The notes under the pieces: generated by a model | What the model saw: the letters and a program-made list of their open reading frames with translations, nothing else | Database searches by the model: none | Told to the model about the DNA's origin: nothing | Assembly (NCBI GenBank): GCA_963797015.1 | Contig: CAWCNV010000007.1 | Span: 248,001 to 312,000, forward strand | Reading direction: 5' to 3' | DNA from: JBBPZA01 sp963797015 | GTDB lineage: Bacteria; Actinomycetota; Thermoleophilia; Solirubrobacterales; Solirubrobacteraceae | Length of the DNA: 64,000 nt | Position numbers and translations under genes: made by a program | Part shown: positions 36,318 through 44,387 of the stretch, piece after piece | Position numbering within the stretch: the stretch's first letter is position 1 | Layout: every line of letters begins with the position of its first letter

Positions 36318-37448
36318 ATGAGCAGCGCCGCCGATATCTTCAGTATGGGGTCGGTGAAGCGTGTCCGGACTGTCCTCGGCGACGCCCTGCGCGGCTCCTC
36401 GCGCGACTTCTACGCGGTCGCCGACCTCGCGATTGCCAAGCGGCTGGGCGGGATCCTCTACCTGCTGTCGCTCGCCGTGGCCGCCGTGCTGGTTCCGCTC
36501 GCACCGCCCACGGACTCCCCGGTCGGCGCCTGGGGCTGGCTGGTGGTGGCCTTCAGCACGGTCGCGGCGATCGCCCTGGCGATGCGGCTGCTGAGACGGC
36601 CGCAGCGGGTGTCGGCCGACGAGCTGCTGATCTCGAGCTACTGCGCGCTGGCGCTCGTGACGGTGCTGGTATGGCTCGGCGGCAGCAACTCGCCCTACCC
36701 CCAGCTCTTCCTTCCCTCGGTGCTCTACACCGCCGCGGTCCACCCACCGCGGCGTGTGCTGGCCTACCTGGTCGTCTTCGTCGCCGCGGTCTCGGCCCCG
36801 CTCGCCTACGAGGGCTGGAGCTCCGTGCTCGCCGCCCAGACGGTGGGCTACCTGATCATCTGGGGCGGGCTGGGGTTCGTCGCGATGGCCTTCACCACGC
36901 GCGTGCGCATCCAGCGACTGGGTCTCACGCGGGCGCGGCACGAGGCCGCCGCGCTGGCGCTCGCCGACCCGCTGACGAGGCTGGGGAACCGTCGCGCGTT
37001 CGACGAGGCGCTCGAGAGCTCGGTCGCGCGTGCTCGCCGCAGCGGCGCGAACCTGAGCCTGATCCTCGCCGACCTCGACGGCTTCAAGGAGATCAACGAC
37101 CGCTGGGGCCACCTGGAGGGCGACGACTGCCTGCGCAAGGTCGCCGACGTGCTGCGCGAGCTGCTGCGCGGGCGCGACGCGTGCTTCCGCTGGGGCGGTG
37201 ACGAGTTCGCGATCCTGGCCGACATCGACATCGGCGGCGCCGGCGTTATGCGCGAGCGGCTGGGCAAGGCGGTCGCGGGCCGCTGCACGACGCCCGACGG
37301 ACACCCGGTCGGAGTGTCGCTCGGAGCGGCGCAGCTCGACGCCACCATGAGCGCCGAGGACCTCGTCGACCGCGCCGACCTGGACCTGCTCTCGGCCAAG
37401 GCCGTGGTCGCTCAGCTCAGGACGATGCCGAGGCCCGAGGGCGTGTAG
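36318..37448 (+). CDS. Membrane-bound diguanylate cyclase (GGDEF)
   Basis: A 376-residue protein with about six transmembrane helices (~residues 40-200) and a C-terminal GGDEF domain. The active-site motif is exact (GGDEF, residues 293-297). An intact inhibitory site, RGRD, sits five residues before it, so c-di-GMP feedback is expected. DLDGFKEINDRWGHLEGD carries the usual metal and substrate residues. It makes c-di-GMP from two GTP. The membrane part may sense a signal but is not a known sensor type. The ATG has AGGAG upstream, and it is probably co-transcribed with the biotin carboxylase gene. It overlaps the convergent methyltransferase by 37 bp. Confidence 0.9.
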   Translation: MSSAADIFSMGSVKRVRTVLGDALRGSSRDFYAVADLAIAKRLGGILYLLSLAVAAVLVPLAPPTDSPVGAWGWLVVAFSTVAAIALAMRLLRRPQRVSADELLISSYCALALVTVLVWLGGSNSPYPQLFLPSVLYTAAVHPPRRVLAYLVVFVAAVSAPLAYEGWSSVLAAQTVGYLIIWGGLGFVAMAFTTRVRIQRLGLTRARHEAAALALADPLTRLGNRRAFDEALESSVARARRSGANLSLILADLDGFKEINDRWGHLEGDDCLRKVADVLRELLRGRDACFRWGGDEFAILADIDIGGAGVMRERLGKAVAGRCTTPDGHPVGVSLGAAQLDATMSAEDLVDRADLDLLSAKAVVAQLRTMPRPEGV

Positions 37449-38053
37449 CGCTCGGGCAGGTCCTGGTCGCGGACGAACTGCCGGTAGCCGACGCGCGCGG
37501 CCTTCCAGTCGGTTGCCTCCTCGCAGTCGTCGACGAGGATCACACCGCCCTCGGCGAGCCTCGGCCGTACTTTCTCCAGCCCCGCGCGGATCGGGACGGC
37601 GAGGTCGACGTCCATCAGGCACACGGCGACGCGCTCCGGGAGCCGGTCCGGGTCAAGCGTGCAGATGTCGGCCTGGATGGACTCGATCTCGAGGCCGAGG
37701 TGACGCATGGTGCGGTCGAACATCAGGCGCGGGTTCTCGGCGAAGCCCTCCCGGAAGCTCTCGGGAGTGCCGTGCTCGAGGTCCGAGGCGAACTGGTCGG
37801 AGGGGAAGCCCTCGAAGGTGTCGAGGCAGACGTAGCGCTTGTAGACGCCGTGCTCGCGCATGGCACGGCAGGCGACGGCGGTCGTGGCGCCGCGGAAGCA
37901 GCCCACCTCGAGCACGGCGCCGTCGACCTCGTCGCGCTGGCGGATCGCCGTGACGTACTCCTCGAGCCTTCCCCATTCCAGTTGGGGCTCGAGCGGATGG
38001 CGCTTCAGGTAGACCGACACAGGCATCACGCGCCGCGCGGCGGACTTCAGCAT
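37412..38053 (-). CDS. TylF/macrocin O-methyltransferase-like protein
   Basis: A 213-residue class I SAM-dependent methyltransferase. The SAM-binding strand is AVLEVGCFRGATTAVACRAM. The family hallmark LDTFEGFPS follows, and LMDVDLAVPIRAGLEKVRPRLAEGGVILVDDCEEATDW holds metal-binding acidic residues as in TylF. The family O-methylates sugars of macrolides and surface glycans. The start is decided by GGAGG six bases before the ATG. No glycan genes are adjacent, so the substrate is unknown. Its 3' end overlaps the diguanylate cyclase gene by 37 bp. Confidence 0.8.
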   Translation of the reverse strand: MLKSAARRVMPVSVYLKRHPLEPQLEWGRLEEYVTAIRQRDEVDGAVLEVGCFRGATTAVACRAMREHGVYKRYVCLDTFEGFPSDQFASDLEHGTPESFREGFAENPRLMFDRTMRHLGLEIESIQADICTLDPDRLPERVAVCLMDVDLAVPIRAGLEKVRPRLAEGGVILVDDCEEATDWKAARVGYRQFVRDQDLPERYTPSGLGIVLS

Positions 38054-38147
38054 CCGTTTCCTCCGGTTCGGGGTTCGGCCTGGACGGCCTCGTTGGTAAC
38101 AACGGGCAGGTTTGGGCCGAGCTTGCGCTGCTCTCCGATCCGGCGCG

Positions 38148-38153
38148 TACGCT
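38148..38153 (+). promoter_or_regulatory. -10-like TACGCT for the GNAT gene
   Basis: TACGCT ends 7 nt before the ATG at 38161, with no ribosome-binding site between. Confidence 0.45.
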
Positions 38154-38160
38154 GGCGCGG

Positions 38161-38637
38161 ATGGCACCTCCCGTGTGGCTCGCCGGCCCTGCCGAGGCCG
38201 AGATCGTCGCTCGGTTGATAATCGAGTTCCGTGACCACAACGGCCACGACTGGCCCTCGGACAACGCGATCCTGGCGAGCGTCGAGCGGCTGCTCGAGGA
38301 CCGCGCGACGGAGTTCCTCCTGGGCGCGCCCGACGACGACGCCCCGCCCGCGGGCGTGTGCCAGCTGCGCTACCGCTGGTCGGCGTGGACCGCCGCCGAG
38401 GACTGCTGGCTCGAGGACCTCTACGTCGCCGAGGCGGCGCGCGGCCGCGGCCTGGGAGCCGCGCTGGTGCAGGCCGCGCTCGAGCGAGCGTCCGAGCGCG
38501 GCTGCCGCCGCGTCGAGCTCGACACCTCCGAGTCCAACCACGCGGCCCTGCGCCTCTACGAGCGCATGGGCTTCTCGCCGTCGAGCAAGAGCGAACCACC
38601 GGCCCGCGACCTCTTCCTGGGCCGCCGGCTGGACTAG
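38161..38637 (+). CDS. GNAT-family N-acetyltransferase
   Basis: A 158-residue acetyltransferase. The acetyl-CoA pyrophosphate loop is RGRGLGAALVQAALERA; LEDLYVAEAARG precedes it, and ELDTSESNHAALRLYERMGF is the usual C-terminal motif B. The length is that of a single-domain GNAT. The acceptor is not predictable. It is divergent from the methyltransferase and convergent with the MBL hydrolase. Confidence 0.87.
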   Translation: MAPPVWLAGPAEAEIVARLIIEFRDHNGHDWPSDNAILASVERLLEDRATEFLLGAPDDDAPPAGVCQLRYRWSAWTAAEDCWLEDLYVAEAARGRGLGAALVQAALERASERGCRRVELDTSESNHAALRLYERMGFSPSSKSEPPARDLFLGRRLD

Positions 38638-38692
38638 GCGGCCGCCCCTCCTCGCCAGCCCTCCTCCCCTTCGTCGATGCGGTTCGTCCGCG

Positions 38693-39493
38693 CTACCTCG
38701 CGGATTCGTGCGGCCCCGCCACCCGCTCCACGTTCGCCGCGTGGATGCGGCGCTGGGCGGCGGTGCGGCGGCCGGCAGGGAGCGGGGCGCGCTTTCCCTC
38801 GCGTTCCAGGGCTTCCAGGTAGGCGAGGTCCTCGCCGATGAGCTCCAGCGCGCGCGGGCGGTCGAGGATCTCCCCGTGCCCGGGGACGACGGTCCGGGCG
38901 CGTCCGGCGAGCGCGTGCAGGCGCTCGAGCGTCTCGCGGTAGGCCGGCAGCGAGCCGCCCTCGGACAGCATCGGGATCTCCACCGGCGAGACGTAGTCGC
39001 CGCAGCACAGCAGATCGGCCCATGGCGCGAGCACCGCGGTGCCGTCGGCGGTGTGGCCGTCGGCGGGGTGCAGCTCGAGCGGCCGCTCCGCGACCTCGAG
39101 GTGGCCCGGCACCGGCAGCTCCTGCACCGCGCCGAGTGCGAGCGGGCGCTCACGGCGCACGTAGTGCTCCTCGTCCCAGGCTCGCATCGCTCGCTGCGCG
39201 GCCCCGGGCTCGGCGGCCAGGCGGCGCGCCGTCGCCTCGCCCACGCCCAGCGCGGCCTCGGGAAACGCGAGCGGGCCCAGCAGATGGTCCCAGTCGGCGT
39301 GCGTCGCGAGCAGCCCGCGGACCGCGAAGCCCGATTGCCTGCACAGCTCGGGCAGCGCCTCGAGCTCTGCGGGCAGCACGGGCGAGTCGATCACGAACGC
39401 CTCGTCGGGCCCGCCGCGCACCACGACGCAGTTCGTCTGCCAGACCTCGCTCTCCACCACGACCACGTCGGGGTGGACGGCGGCCGCGCGCAC
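38693..39493 (-). CDS. Metallo-beta-lactamase-fold hydrolase
   Basis: A 266-residue MBL-fold protein. The dinuclear metal motif is intact (THADWDHL, i.e. HXHXDH with Ala-Asp-Trp pattern), followed by ADGHTADG and a CCGDYVS aspartate, and TVVPGHGEIL for the last His. Such proteins are thioesterases, lactonases, glyoxalase II-like or phosphodiesterases. The GTG start gives VVVVESEVWQTNCVVV, the typical first strands. It follows the HAD dehalogenase gene on the same strand after 47 bp, a stretch that contains a small GC hairpin (39508-39525). Confidence 0.83.
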   Translation of the reverse strand: MRAAAVHPDVVVVESEVWQTNCVVVRGGPDEAFVIDSPVLPAELEALPELCRQSGFAVRGLLATHADWDHLLGPLAFPEAALGVGEATARRLAAEPGAAQRAMRAWDEEHYVRRERPLALGAVQELPVPGHLEVAERPLELHPADGHTADGTAVLAPWADLLCCGDYVSPVEIPMLSEGGSLPAYRETLERLHALAGRARTVVPGHGEILDRPRALELIGEDLAYLEALEREGKRAPLPAGRRTAAQRRIHAANVERVAGPHESAR

Positions 39494-39540
39494 GGCTCAG
39501 CCGCGGAGCCCGGCCGCCGCCGGGCGCCGGCGCGCCCCAC

Positions 39541-40218
39541 TCATGAGCCCAGCAGCTTGACCGCCTCGCGCAGGTTCGTGACCTCGGCGGTCGGCTTCTT
39601 GGCGCCCTGCTCGAGCTCCTCCTTGGCGCGATTGACCCAGATCACCGGGACCTTGAGCTTGAGGCACGGCTCGACGTCGTGGTGATAGCTCGCGGCGACG
39701 TGGACCCAGCCGCGCTTGCCGCCGATGCGCCGCTCGCACTCCTTGAAGTGGGCGGGGTCGGGCTTGTAGGAGCGCACCTGCTGGGCGGTGACGACGAGGT
39801 CGAAGTCGACCGGGATGTGGCGGCGGGTCTGGCCCAGGAGCTTGTCGTCGATGTTCGAGAGCAGGCCGAGGCTGAACCGCTTGCCCAGCTTCTCGAGCGC
39901 GGGGTTGGTCTCCTTGAAGGGCTTCCAGCTCTCGACCGAGTCGGGCAGGAAGCCCGAGCGCGAGGGCTCCAGCGGCCAGCCGATCTCCTTCGCGATCTGC
40001 ACCGCCGTGCGCCGCAGCACCTCGGCGTAGAGCTCGTAGGAGCCGCTCTGTATCTCGCGCTCGGTCTGGTGGAAGAGCGGGATCAGCACGTCGCGGTCGA
40101 TCGTGAATCCGTCCTTTTCCGCCTCCCTGGAGAACGCCTGGTAGATGCCCTCCTCCCAGTCGATGAGGGTGCCGTAGACGTCGAAGGTGACGAACTTTGG
40201 GTCCTTGGGCAGCGGCAT
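39541..40218 (-). CDS. HAD-superfamily hydrolase, haloacid dehalogenase type II-like
   Basis: A 225-residue HAD protein. Motif I is FDVYGTLIDWEEG, with the nucleophilic first Asp; motif II is LLSNID; SYKPDP carries the motif III lysine; and WVHVAASYHHDVEPC precedes the motif IV region. The arrangement matches L-2-haloacid dehalogenase-type proteins, though many are phosphatases. Usual motif IV acidic residues are replaced by HHD, so activity is uncertain. The ATG at 40218 is preferred over 40230 because a perfect TACAAT -10 hexamer ends 10 nt upstream of it and overlaps the 40230 codon. Confidence 0.8.
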   Translation of the reverse strand: MPLPKDPKFVTFDVYGTLIDWEEGIYQAFSREAEKDGFTIDRDVLIPLFHQTEREIQSGSYELYAEVLRRTAVQIAKEIGWPLEPSRSGFLPDSVESWKPFKETNPALEKLGKRFSLGLLSNIDDKLLGQTRRHIPVDFDLVVTAQQVRSYKPDPAHFKECERRIGGKRGWVHVAASYHHDVEPCLKLKVPVIWVNRAKEELEQGAKKPTAEVTNLREAVKLLGS

Positions 40219-40228
40219 CAGCGGGGGC

Positions 40229-40238
40229 ATTGTAGATT
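40229..40238. promoter_or_regulatory. Overlapping divergent -10 boxes between dehalogenase-like gene and sucC
   Basis: ATTGTAGATT reads TACAAT on the minus strand (40234 to 40229, ending 10 nt before the ATG at 40218) and TAGATT on the plus strand (40233-40238, ending 11 nt before the ATG at 40250). The two share two base pairs. It is the second such shared element in the window. Confidence 0.55.
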
Positions 40239-40249
40239 TCCCGCCCCGC

Positions 40250-41425
40250 ATGGACCTGCTCGAGTACCAGGGCAAGCAACTCTTCGCCCGTCACGGCATC
40301 CCGGTTCCCGCCGGCGAGGTGGCGTCGGGCGTGGAGGAGGCGATCGCCGCGGCCGACCGCATCGGGTACCCGTGCGTGGTCAAGGCCCAGGTCCAGATCG
40401 GGGGCCGCGGCAAGGCCGGCGGCATCAAGCTCGCCAAGGACTCGGGCGAGGCGCGCGAGCACGCCGAGGCGATCCTCGGCATGGACATTCGCGGCCTGAA
40501 GGTGCACCAGGTGTGGATCGAGCGCGCCTCCGACATCGCGGCGGAGCTGTACGCCTCGATCGTCTTCGACCGTTCGGCGCGGGCGCCGCTCGTGATGCTC
40601 TCGACCAAGGGCGGGATGGACATCGAGGAGGTGGCCGAATCCGAGCCCGAGGCGATCGCCCGCCTGCACGTCGACCCGCTGCTCGGCTTCCAGGCCTTCC
40701 ACGGGCGCCGCCTGTGCTTCGAGTCCGGCGTCGACTCCGACCTGGTGCGCCCGATCACCGCATTCCTGACACGCCTGTACGACGCGTTCGTGGCCGAGGA
40801 GGCGATGCTCGTCGAGGTCAACCCGCTCGTAGTCACTTCAGGCTCCGCCGGCGAAGCCGGTGGACGCGAGGTCGGCGCGCTCGACGCCAAGGTCACGCTC
40901 GACGGCAACTCGCTGTTCCGCCATGCCGACAATGCGGGGCTGCGCGACGTCTCGGCCGAGGACCCGCAGGAGCGCATGGCGCGCGAACGCGATTTGACGT
41001 ACGTGAAACTGGACGGCGACATCGGCATCCTCGGCAACGGCGCAGGCCTCGTGATGTCGACGCTCGACGTCGTCGCCCAGGCCGGCGGCGCGCCCGCGAA
41101 CTTCCTCGACGCGGGCGGCGGCTCGAAGGCAGAGGCGATCGTCGACGCGGTCGAGGTGATCCTCTCCGATCCGAAGGTGCGTGCCGTGCTGTTCAACATC
41201 TTCGGCGGCATCACGCGCTGCGACGAGGTCGCGCGCGGGCTGATCGAGGCCTTCGGCCAGATCGACGTGAAGGTCCCGTTCGTCGTGCGGCTGGACGGGA
41301 CCAACGACGAGGAGGGGCGCCGGCTGCTGGCCGAGGCCGACCTGGACGGCGTCCACGTCGAGAAGACGATGCTCGGCGCCGCCGCAAGGGTCGTGGAGCT
41401 GGCCAAGGCGGGGGCGCCGGCGTGA
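40250..41425 (+). CDS. sucC: Succinate-CoA ligase (ADP/GDP-forming) beta subunit
   Basis: A 391-residue ATP-grasp protein. It opens with MDLLEYQGKQLFARHGIPVP and has VVKAQVQIGGRGKAGG, EVNPLVV, GNGAGLVMSTLD, DAGGGSKAEAIVDAV and FNIFGGITRCDEVA, all standard for SucC. With SucD it interconverts succinyl-CoA and succinate in the TCA cycle with substrate-level phosphorylation. A ~10-residue insert (TSGSAGEAGGR) lies after EVNPLVV, where related enzymes have a short turn. Its stop overlaps sucD (GTGA). Confidence 0.96.
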   Translation: MDLLEYQGKQLFARHGIPVPAGEVASGVEEAIAAADRIGYPCVVKAQVQIGGRGKAGGIKLAKDSGEAREHAEAILGMDIRGLKVHQVWIERASDIAAELYASIVFDRSARAPLVMLSTKGGMDIEEVAESEPEAIARLHVDPLLGFQAFHGRRLCFESGVDSDLVRPITAFLTRLYDAFVAEEAMLVEVNPLVVTSGSAGEAGGREVGALDAKVTLDGNSLFRHADNAGLRDVSAEDPQERMARERDLTYVKLDGDIGILGNGAGLVMSTLDVVAQAGGAPANFLDAGGGSKAEAIVDAVEVILSDPKVRAVLFNIFGGITRCDEVARGLIEAFGQIDVKVPFVVRLDGTNDEEGRRLLAEADLDGVHVEKTMLGAAARVVELAKAGAPA

Positions 41426-42306
41426 GCATCCTCGTCGGCCCCGAGACGCGCCTCGCCGTGTCCGGCATGACCGGGCGCGAGGGCAGCTTCCACGCGCTCA
41501 ACAACCGGCGCTACGGCACGAACGTGGTCGCCGGCGTGACCCCCGGGAAGGGCGGGCAGGACGTGGAGGGCGTGCCGGTGTTCGACACGTTCAGGAATGC
41601 GGTCGCCGAGCAGGGGGCGAACACGGCGATGGTCTTCGTCCCCGCCCCGTTCGCGGCCGACTCCGTGCTCGAGGCCGCCGATGCCGGCATCGAGCTCGTC
41701 GTGTGCATCACCGAGGGCATCCCCGCGCACGACATGCTGCGCGTCTACACGCACCTGCGCCGCACCGGCGCCACGCGCCTTATCGGCCCCAACTGCCCGG
41801 GCGTGCTCTCGCCCGGCAAGGCCAACGTGGGCATCATCCCCGCCGCGTTCTTCTCCGAGGGCAACGTGGGCGTGGTGTCGCGCTCGGGCACGCTGACCTA
41901 CCAGATCGGCAACGAGATCGCCCAGGGCGGCTTCGGCAACTCGTCGATCGTCGGCATCGGCGGCGACCCGATCGTCGGCTCCTCGTTCATCGACGTGATC
42001 GCGCTGTTCGAGGACGATCCCCAGACCGAGCTGATCGTGATGTGCGGCGAGATCGGCGGCGACGAGGAGGAGCGCACGGCCGACTACATCGCCGGGAACG
42101 TGACCAAGCCGGTCGTCGGCTACATCGCCGGCTTCACCGCCCCGCCGGGCAAGACGATGGGCCACGCGGGGGCGATCGTGTCGGGCTCAAAGGGCACGGC
42201 GGCGGCCAAGGCCGAGGCGCTCGAGGCCAAGGGCGTGCGCGTCGGCCGAACGCCGACCGAGGTCGCGGAGATCGCGGTCGAGATCCTCGGCGGGGTGCGC
42301 GCGTAG
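41422..42306 (+). CDS. sucD: Succinate-CoA ligase alpha subunit
   Basis: A 294-residue SucD. The CoA-binding N-terminus is SGMTGREGSFHALNN, then VTPGKGGQ, GPNCPGVLSPG and SRSGTLTYQI. The phosphorylated histidine is His248 in MGHAGAIVSG. The GTG start overlaps the sucC stop, so equal synthesis of the two subunits is likely. Length is typical (~290). Confidence 0.96.
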   Translation: MSILVGPETRLAVSGMTGREGSFHALNNRRYGTNVVAGVTPGKGGQDVEGVPVFDTFRNAVAEQGANTAMVFVPAPFAADSVLEAADAGIELVVCITEGIPAHDMLRVYTHLRRTGATRLIGPNCPGVLSPGKANVGIIPAAFFSEGNVGVVSRSGTLTYQIGNEIAQGGFGNSSIVGIGGDPIVGSSFIDVIALFEDDPQTELIVMCGEIGGDEEERTADYIAGNVTKPVVGYIAGFTAPPGKTMGHAGAIVSGSKGTAAAKAEALEAKGVRVGRTPTEVAEIAVEILGGVRA

Positions 42307-42345
42307 GCGCTTGACGCCCTCCCGGCGCCGTGGTGTGCTGGGAAG

Positions 42346-44343
42346 ATGAGGAGCGCGTGGGTGGCGGTGCTGGCTGTCCTGCTGGCGCTTGGGGTTCCGG
42401 GCGTCGCGGGCGCGGGGGTCACGGAGTTCCCGGCGCCGGGGCTCGGCGCGGACTACTCCGCCGACATCACGGCGGGGCCGGACGGCAACGTCTGGTTCAC
42501 CGAGCCCTCCGCCCACAAGGTCGCCCGCATCACCCCCAGCGGCACCGTCACCGAGTTCGCCCTGCCGACCGCCAATGCGTCCCCGAGCGAGATCGTCGCC
42601 GGCTCGGACGGCGCTCTGTGGTTCACCGAGAATGGCGCGAAGCTCGGGCGCATCACCACCGGCGGCAGCGTCACCGAGATCCCGATCTCAGGCACCGCCG
42701 GGGACATCGTCGACGGCCCCGACGGCGCGCTCTGGTACACGCTCGGCAGCAAGGTCGGACGTATGACGACCGGCGGCAGTGTCACCGAGTTCAACGCTTC
42801 CGCCGGAGCGCAGATCGTGGCCGGGTCGGACGGTGCCCTCTGGCTCAACCTCGGCCCGCGGCTCGGCCGCCTGACGACGAGCGGATCGTTCACGTCGTTC
42901 CCGATCGCGCTGCCTCCCGGCAAGACCGTGGGATCCGCCTGGAACCTCGCCGCGGGCCCGGACGGCGCGCTCTGGTACCAGATCGCCGAGCAGGTCGGGG
43001 ACGGCGTCCCCAGCCAGATCGGCATCGGGCGAATGACCACCGCGGGCTCCGCTACCGCCTTCCCGGCCTCCCGGGCGCTCCCGTTCCCCGAGGGCATCAC
43101 CGGCGGCTCGGACGGGGCGGTGTGGTTCAGCGAGATTCCCGATTTCTACTCGCCGACGCTGTCCAAGATCGCCCGCATCACGCCGGGTGGGACGATCACC
43201 GAGTACGTCGCGACGGGCGGTGCGATCACCTCGGGCCCGGGCGGGGCGCTGTGGTTCACGGAGCCGGGCAAGATCGGGCGGATCACGACCGACACCCCGC
43301 CCGGGCCGATCCTCGAGCCGCTGTATCCGGCCGGGGACAAGACTCAGGTCGCCACCGACACGTACGTGATCGCGTTCTTCAACAAGGCGATGGACAAGCC
43401 GGCGACCCAGGCCGCTTTCTCGCTCAGGCGCACGAGCGACGGCGCATCGGTGGCCGGCATGTTCGGCTGGTACGGCAACGCGCTGATCTTCAAGTCAAGC
43501 GCGCCGCTCGCGGCCGGTACGCAGTACACGGCGAGCATGTCGGGCGCCGCGCGTGACGCATCCGGGAACGCGCTCCAGAACCCGAAGACCTGGAAGTTCA
43601 TCACCGCCGGCGGGCCGGTGCTGAACGTCGTATCCCCGCGCGACGGCGAGACCGGCGTCTACCCGGACGCCTCCGTGCTGGCGGTGTTCGACCGGCCGAT
43701 GGACCGCGCCAGCACGCAGGCGGCCCTGACCGTCAAGCGGACGAGCGACGGCGCGCCGGTCGCCGGCACCTACACGTGGTTCTTCAACGACACGCTGGTC
43801 GGCTTCCGGCCGGGCTCCCTGCTGTTCCAGCCGGGCACCCAGTACACGGCAACGCTCACGAGCGCGGCGAAGGACAAGACCGGCAAGCCGCTGGCGAACC
43901 CGTTGACGTGGAGGTTCACGACGGCGGTGGGACCGATCGCCCACTACGTCTCGCCGCCCTCCGGGAGCTCCGGCGTGGGCTCGAACGCCCCGATCATCGC
44001 CGGCTTCAACAAGCCCATGAACCACGCTTCCGCGCAGGCCGCCTTCTCGCTGAGGCGCAACAGCGACAGCGCGCCCGTGGCCGGGACCTTCGGTTGGTAC
44101 GGCAACGCGATGATCTTCAAGCCCAACGCGCCGCTTCAGCCCGGCACGAGCTACGACGCGCGCGTCGAGGACACCGCCACGGACACGTCCGGCAACCGTA
44201 TGGCGCGGCCCGAGGGCTGGTGGTTCACCAGCGCGACCAGCAGCGCCGCGACCTCGACGGCCGTGCGGCTGACTCCGACCCGCTCCACGGCTTTGCCGGC
44301 CGACGTCCGGGCCGCCGTCCGCAGCTCCCAGAAGTCCGGCTGA
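42346..44343 (+). CDS. Secreted beta-propeller (virginiamycin B lyase-like) with Ig-like domains
   Basis: A 665-residue exported protein. A clean signal peptide (WVAVLAVLLALGVPGVAGA) is followed by a six- or seven-bladed propeller (~25-325) made of repeats such as GPDGNVWFTE, GSDGALWFTE and KLGRITTGGSVTE, as in Vgb-like lyases. Three bacterial Ig-like (Big_5/SbsA type) domains of about 110 residues follow, marked by AFFNKAMDKPATQAAF, VFDRPMDRASTQAAL and GFNKPMNHASAQAAF. The C-terminus is a short Ser/Thr/Arg tail without an anchor. Vgb-like propellers occur widely in proteins that are not antibiotic lyases, so an adhesive or sugar-binding role outside the cell is as likely. Confidence 0.82.
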   Translation: MRSAWVAVLAVLLALGVPGVAGAGVTEFPAPGLGADYSADITAGPDGNVWFTEPSAHKVARITPSGTVTEFALPTANASPSEIVAGSDGALWFTENGAKLGRITTGGSVTEIPISGTAGDIVDGPDGALWYTLGSKVGRMTTGGSVTEFNASAGAQIVAGSDGALWLNLGPRLGRLTTSGSFTSFPIALPPGKTVGSAWNLAAGPDGALWYQIAEQVGDGVPSQIGIGRMTTAGSATAFPASRALPFPEGITGGSDGAVWFSEIPDFYSPTLSKIARITPGGTITEYVATGGAITSGPGGALWFTEPGKIGRITTDTPPGPILEPLYPAGDKTQVATDTYVIAFFNKAMDKPATQAAFSLRRTSDGASVAGMFGWYGNALIFKSSAPLAAGTQYTASMSGAARDASGNALQNPKTWKFITAGGPVLNVVSPRDGETGVYPDASVLAVFDRPMDRASTQAALTVKRTSDGAPVAGTYTWFFNDTLVGFRPGSLLFQPGTQYTATLTSAAKDKTGKPLANPLTWRFTTAVGPIAHYVSPPSGSSGVGSNAPIIAGFNKPMNHASAQAAFSLRRNSDSAPVAGTFGWYGNAMIFKPNAPLQPGTSYDARVEDTATDTSGNRMARPEGWWFTSATSSAATSTAVRLTPTRSTALPADVRAAVRSSQKSG

Positions 44344-44375
44344 GCAGCTCTCCTCGCGACCTCGGTGCCCGCCGC

Positions 44376-44381
44376 TAAGCT
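44376..44381 (+). promoter_or_regulatory. -10-like TAAGCT for the aminotransferase gene
   Basis: TAAGCT ends 6 nt before the GTG at 44388, with no ribosome-binding site between. Confidence 0.5.
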
Positions 44382-44387
44382 CGGGGC

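Noticed and set aside
42346..43320. Streptogramin (virginiamycin B) resistance gene
   Set aside because: Similarity is to the propeller repeat in general; the protein is exported and has Ig-like domains, unlike true lyases.
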